Part shown: positions 62,542-64,000 of the stretch, in pieces
How positions within the stretch are numbered: position 1 is the first letter of the stretch
Layout of the letters: every line of letters begins with the position of its first letter
Source: CAYVOV01 sp964453525
Lineage (GTDB): Bacteria; Chloroflexota; Dehalococcoidia; Dehalococcoidales; UBA2162
Reading direction: 5' to 3'
Assembly: GCA_964453525.1 (NCBI GenBank)
Contig: CAYVOV010000001.1
Span: 124,001 to 188,000, forward strand
DNA: 64,000 nucleotides
Program-made: the position numbers and the translations under genes
The notes under the pieces: generated by a model
The model's input: only the letters and a program-made list of their open reading frames with translations
Told to the model about the DNA's origin: nothing
The model's database searches: none

Positions 62542-63963
62542 ATGGATAATAGCGATGGCGGAGCAATTATTGAAGCCTTAACGTCGAATGTTTTAAATAC
62601 CCGTTTTGAGGATATAGCCCGGGAAGTTGTGGATAATACCATATGGCGGATTATCGATACAATTGGCTGTGCCATTGGTGGTGTGGGAGCCTCGGGCAAC
62701 GCAGAGTTGATAGAACTTGTCAAAAGCTGGGGCGGCAAACTAGAAGCTACAATTATCGGCGATGGTGCCAGGGGACCGGCACATGACGTGGCAATGGTGA
62801 ACTGTGTACTGTGCCGCGGCTTCGACCGGGGACCGCTGACCCTGATTATTGACGGCAAGCGAGTCCCCAACCATACCAGTGAAACAACGGTGCTGACCGC
62901 TTTTTCCCTTGGGGAAAGCAGGGGTATAAACGGTAAAGAGCTGATTACCGCCCTGGTGGTGGGCGATGACCTGGCTGCTAGGCTGCATTACGCCCACGAC
63001 CGGCCTCTCCCCGGCCAGGGTCCGCCCGGTCAGGAGATGGGACCGCGTACCGGCGGACCGCGGGGCACGGTATCCGCGTTCGGGGCCACCGCTATTGCCA
63101 GTCGCCTATTGGGATTGAACCATGACCAGTTGAAAAATGCCTTCGGCATCGCCATCGGTATGATGGCCGGCGGTAGTTCGGGTCTGTGGGAAGGGGTCAG
63201 CACCTTCGGTAAGCTGAACCAGGGCACCGAGGCAAGGAGCGGTATCAATGCAGCCCAGCTGGCTAAAGCGGGGTGGATAGGAATACCGGACGCCTTTTTT
63301 GGTGAAAGGGGAGGTTACTACCGCGGGCTTTCAGCCTGCAGTAATCCGGAAAGGATTACCGCTGACCTGGGCAAGAGATATTTCACGGAGGTTGTCTTCA
63401 AACCCTACCCCGGCGGCAGACCCACCCACGCCCCAATTACTGCTGCTCTGGCGCTGTCCGGTAAACACGATTTCCAGGCCGGGGATATTGAAGAAGTAAT
63501 TCTACGCACCTCGCCTCCGGCGACGGCAGCCCACTATGCAAAGCCCTATAAAGTGGGTGCTTACCCGACGGGCGATGCCCTCTTCAGCTACAAGTACTCG
63601 GTAGCCAGTGCCCTGGTCAATAAGCGTGCCGGAAACCGGGAGTACACGGAAGAGTTCATTCGCAAGCCTGAAGTCCAGGATTTGATTGGTAAAATAAAGC
63701 TGGACAAGCTGGATAAGCCGGAGGGTATCGAACTCGAGCTGAAGATGAAAGACGGGCACAGCCTCACCGAATACATTCGCGCCGCTCCGGGGGAGCCTTC
63801 CAATCCGCTTTCCCGCGAAGACCTGATTGGCAAGTTTATGGAACAGGTGGAATTTTCTCAAACGGTAAGCAGGAAAAATGTGGAGAAGCTTGTGGAAATG
63901 ACGGAAAAACTTGAGGAAGTAGCAAATATTGCCGAATTAGCCAGGCTGGTGTCTAAATCATAG
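62542..63963 (+). CDS. MmgE/PrpD-family protein 2
   Basis: The 473-residue protein shares the domain order of the paralogue at 45960-47372: CAIGGVGASGNAELIELVKS, VNCVLCRGFDRGPL, ATAIASRLLGLNHDQLKNAF and PYPGGRPTHAPITAALAL. It should act as a dehydratase or decarboxylase on a branched or tricarboxylic-type acid. It differs by a Gly/Pro-rich insert near 155-175 (PLPGQGPPGQEMGPRTGGPR). The neighbouring SDR may act on the same compound. Confidence 0.93.
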   Translation: MDNSDGGAIIEALTSNVLNTRFEDIAREVVDNTIWRIIDTIGCAIGGVGASGNAELIELVKSWGGKLEATIIGDGARGPAHDVAMVNCVLCRGFDRGPLTLIIDGKRVPNHTSETTVLTAFSLGESRGINGKELITALVVGDDLAARLHYAHDRPLPGQGPPGQEMGPRTGGPRGTVSAFGATAIASRLLGLNHDQLKNAFGIAIGMMAGGSSGLWEGVSTFGKLNQGTEARSGINAAQLAKAGWIGIPDAFFGERGGYYRGLSACSNPERITADLGKRYFTEVVFKPYPGGRPTHAPITAALALSGKHDFQAGDIEEVILRTSPPATAAHYAKPYKVGAYPTGDALFSYKYSVASALVNKRAGNREYTEEFIRKPEVQDLIGKIKLDKLDKPEGIELELKMKDGHSLTEYIRAAPGEPSNPLSREDLIGKFMEQVEFSQTVSRKNVEKLVEMTEKLEEVANIAELARLVSKS

Positions 63964-64000
63964 TTATGCTCTATCAGGCCAGTCAACACCATTAAGTCTA

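Overview
This looks like a chromosomal segment of an anaerobic, heterotrophic bacterium of moderate G+C content. The best guess is an uncultivated Chloroflexota of the Dehalococcoidia type. That guess rests on recall of similar gene content (several aldehyde ferredoxin oxidoreductases, MmgE/PrpD and enolase-superfamily proteins, CaiB/BaiF transferases, a UGSC-like protein, UroD-like proteins, split transketolase) and of the GTCATTGCGAG and CTTCGACAAGCTCAGG intergenic repeats. There is no rRNA or other phylogenetic marker in the window, so the lineage is inference. No intact tRNA, CRISPR array or functional transposon was seen.

Layout. 4-4291 (+): AOR, thiolase-like protein, DUF35 zinc-ribbon partner and enoyl-CoA hydratase; the thiolase-like protein lacks the catalytic Cys and may be a retro-aldolase. 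4461-7482 (-): alcohol dehydrogenase followed by a second AOR with an altered [4Fe-4S] ligand. 8140-13017: CDP-alcohol phosphatidyltransferase, an IS630-type transposase relic, a lipoprotein and a split transketolase. 13060-19796: enolase-superfamily protein, a UGSC-like gene interrupted by one frameshift and one in-frame TGA, an alkaline-phosphatase-superfamily 'sulfatase' with Thr at the nucleophile, a DUF362 protein and two cupins. 20343-22231: ABC exporter. 22271-31467 (-): serpin, M48 protease, chagasin-type inhibitor, MFS transporter and a 1395-residue alpha-2-macroglobulin lipoprotein, which together form an extracytoplasmic protease-control island. 31681-42536: B12-type radical SAM protein, UroD-like methyltransferase with an AhpD-like protein, third AOR with a MoaD-like protein, split altronate-dehydratase-like pair, carboxylesterase and LUD protein. 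42744-44707: AT-rich membrane protein and CapA-like lipoprotein. 44735-48563 (-): enolase-superfamily protein, MmgE/PrpD and CaiB/BaiF. 48772-56721 (+): two DapA-like paralogues, a glycyl radical enzyme with its activase, a DUF6282 hydrolase and a C-terminally short acyl-CoA dehydrogenase. 56923-57978: an AT-rich HTH gene of unknown role. 58069-61577 (-): molybdopterin oxidoreductase with a four-cluster ferredoxin subunit. 61730-63963 (+): SDR and a second MmgE/PrpD.

Taken together the genes suggest degradation of carbonyl, CoA-linked and acid-sugar substrates with low-potential redox enzymes. The most unusual points are the candidate selenocysteine TGA with a hairpin behind it (about 15744), the three-class protease-inhibitor island (22271-31467), the glycyl radical enzyme whose radical Gly codon reads Ser (53709-53711), the AOR with Cys-to-His in its cluster motif, and the Thr-type sulfatase-fold enzyme. 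Gaps between genes carry at least four dispersed repeat families, called A to D here.
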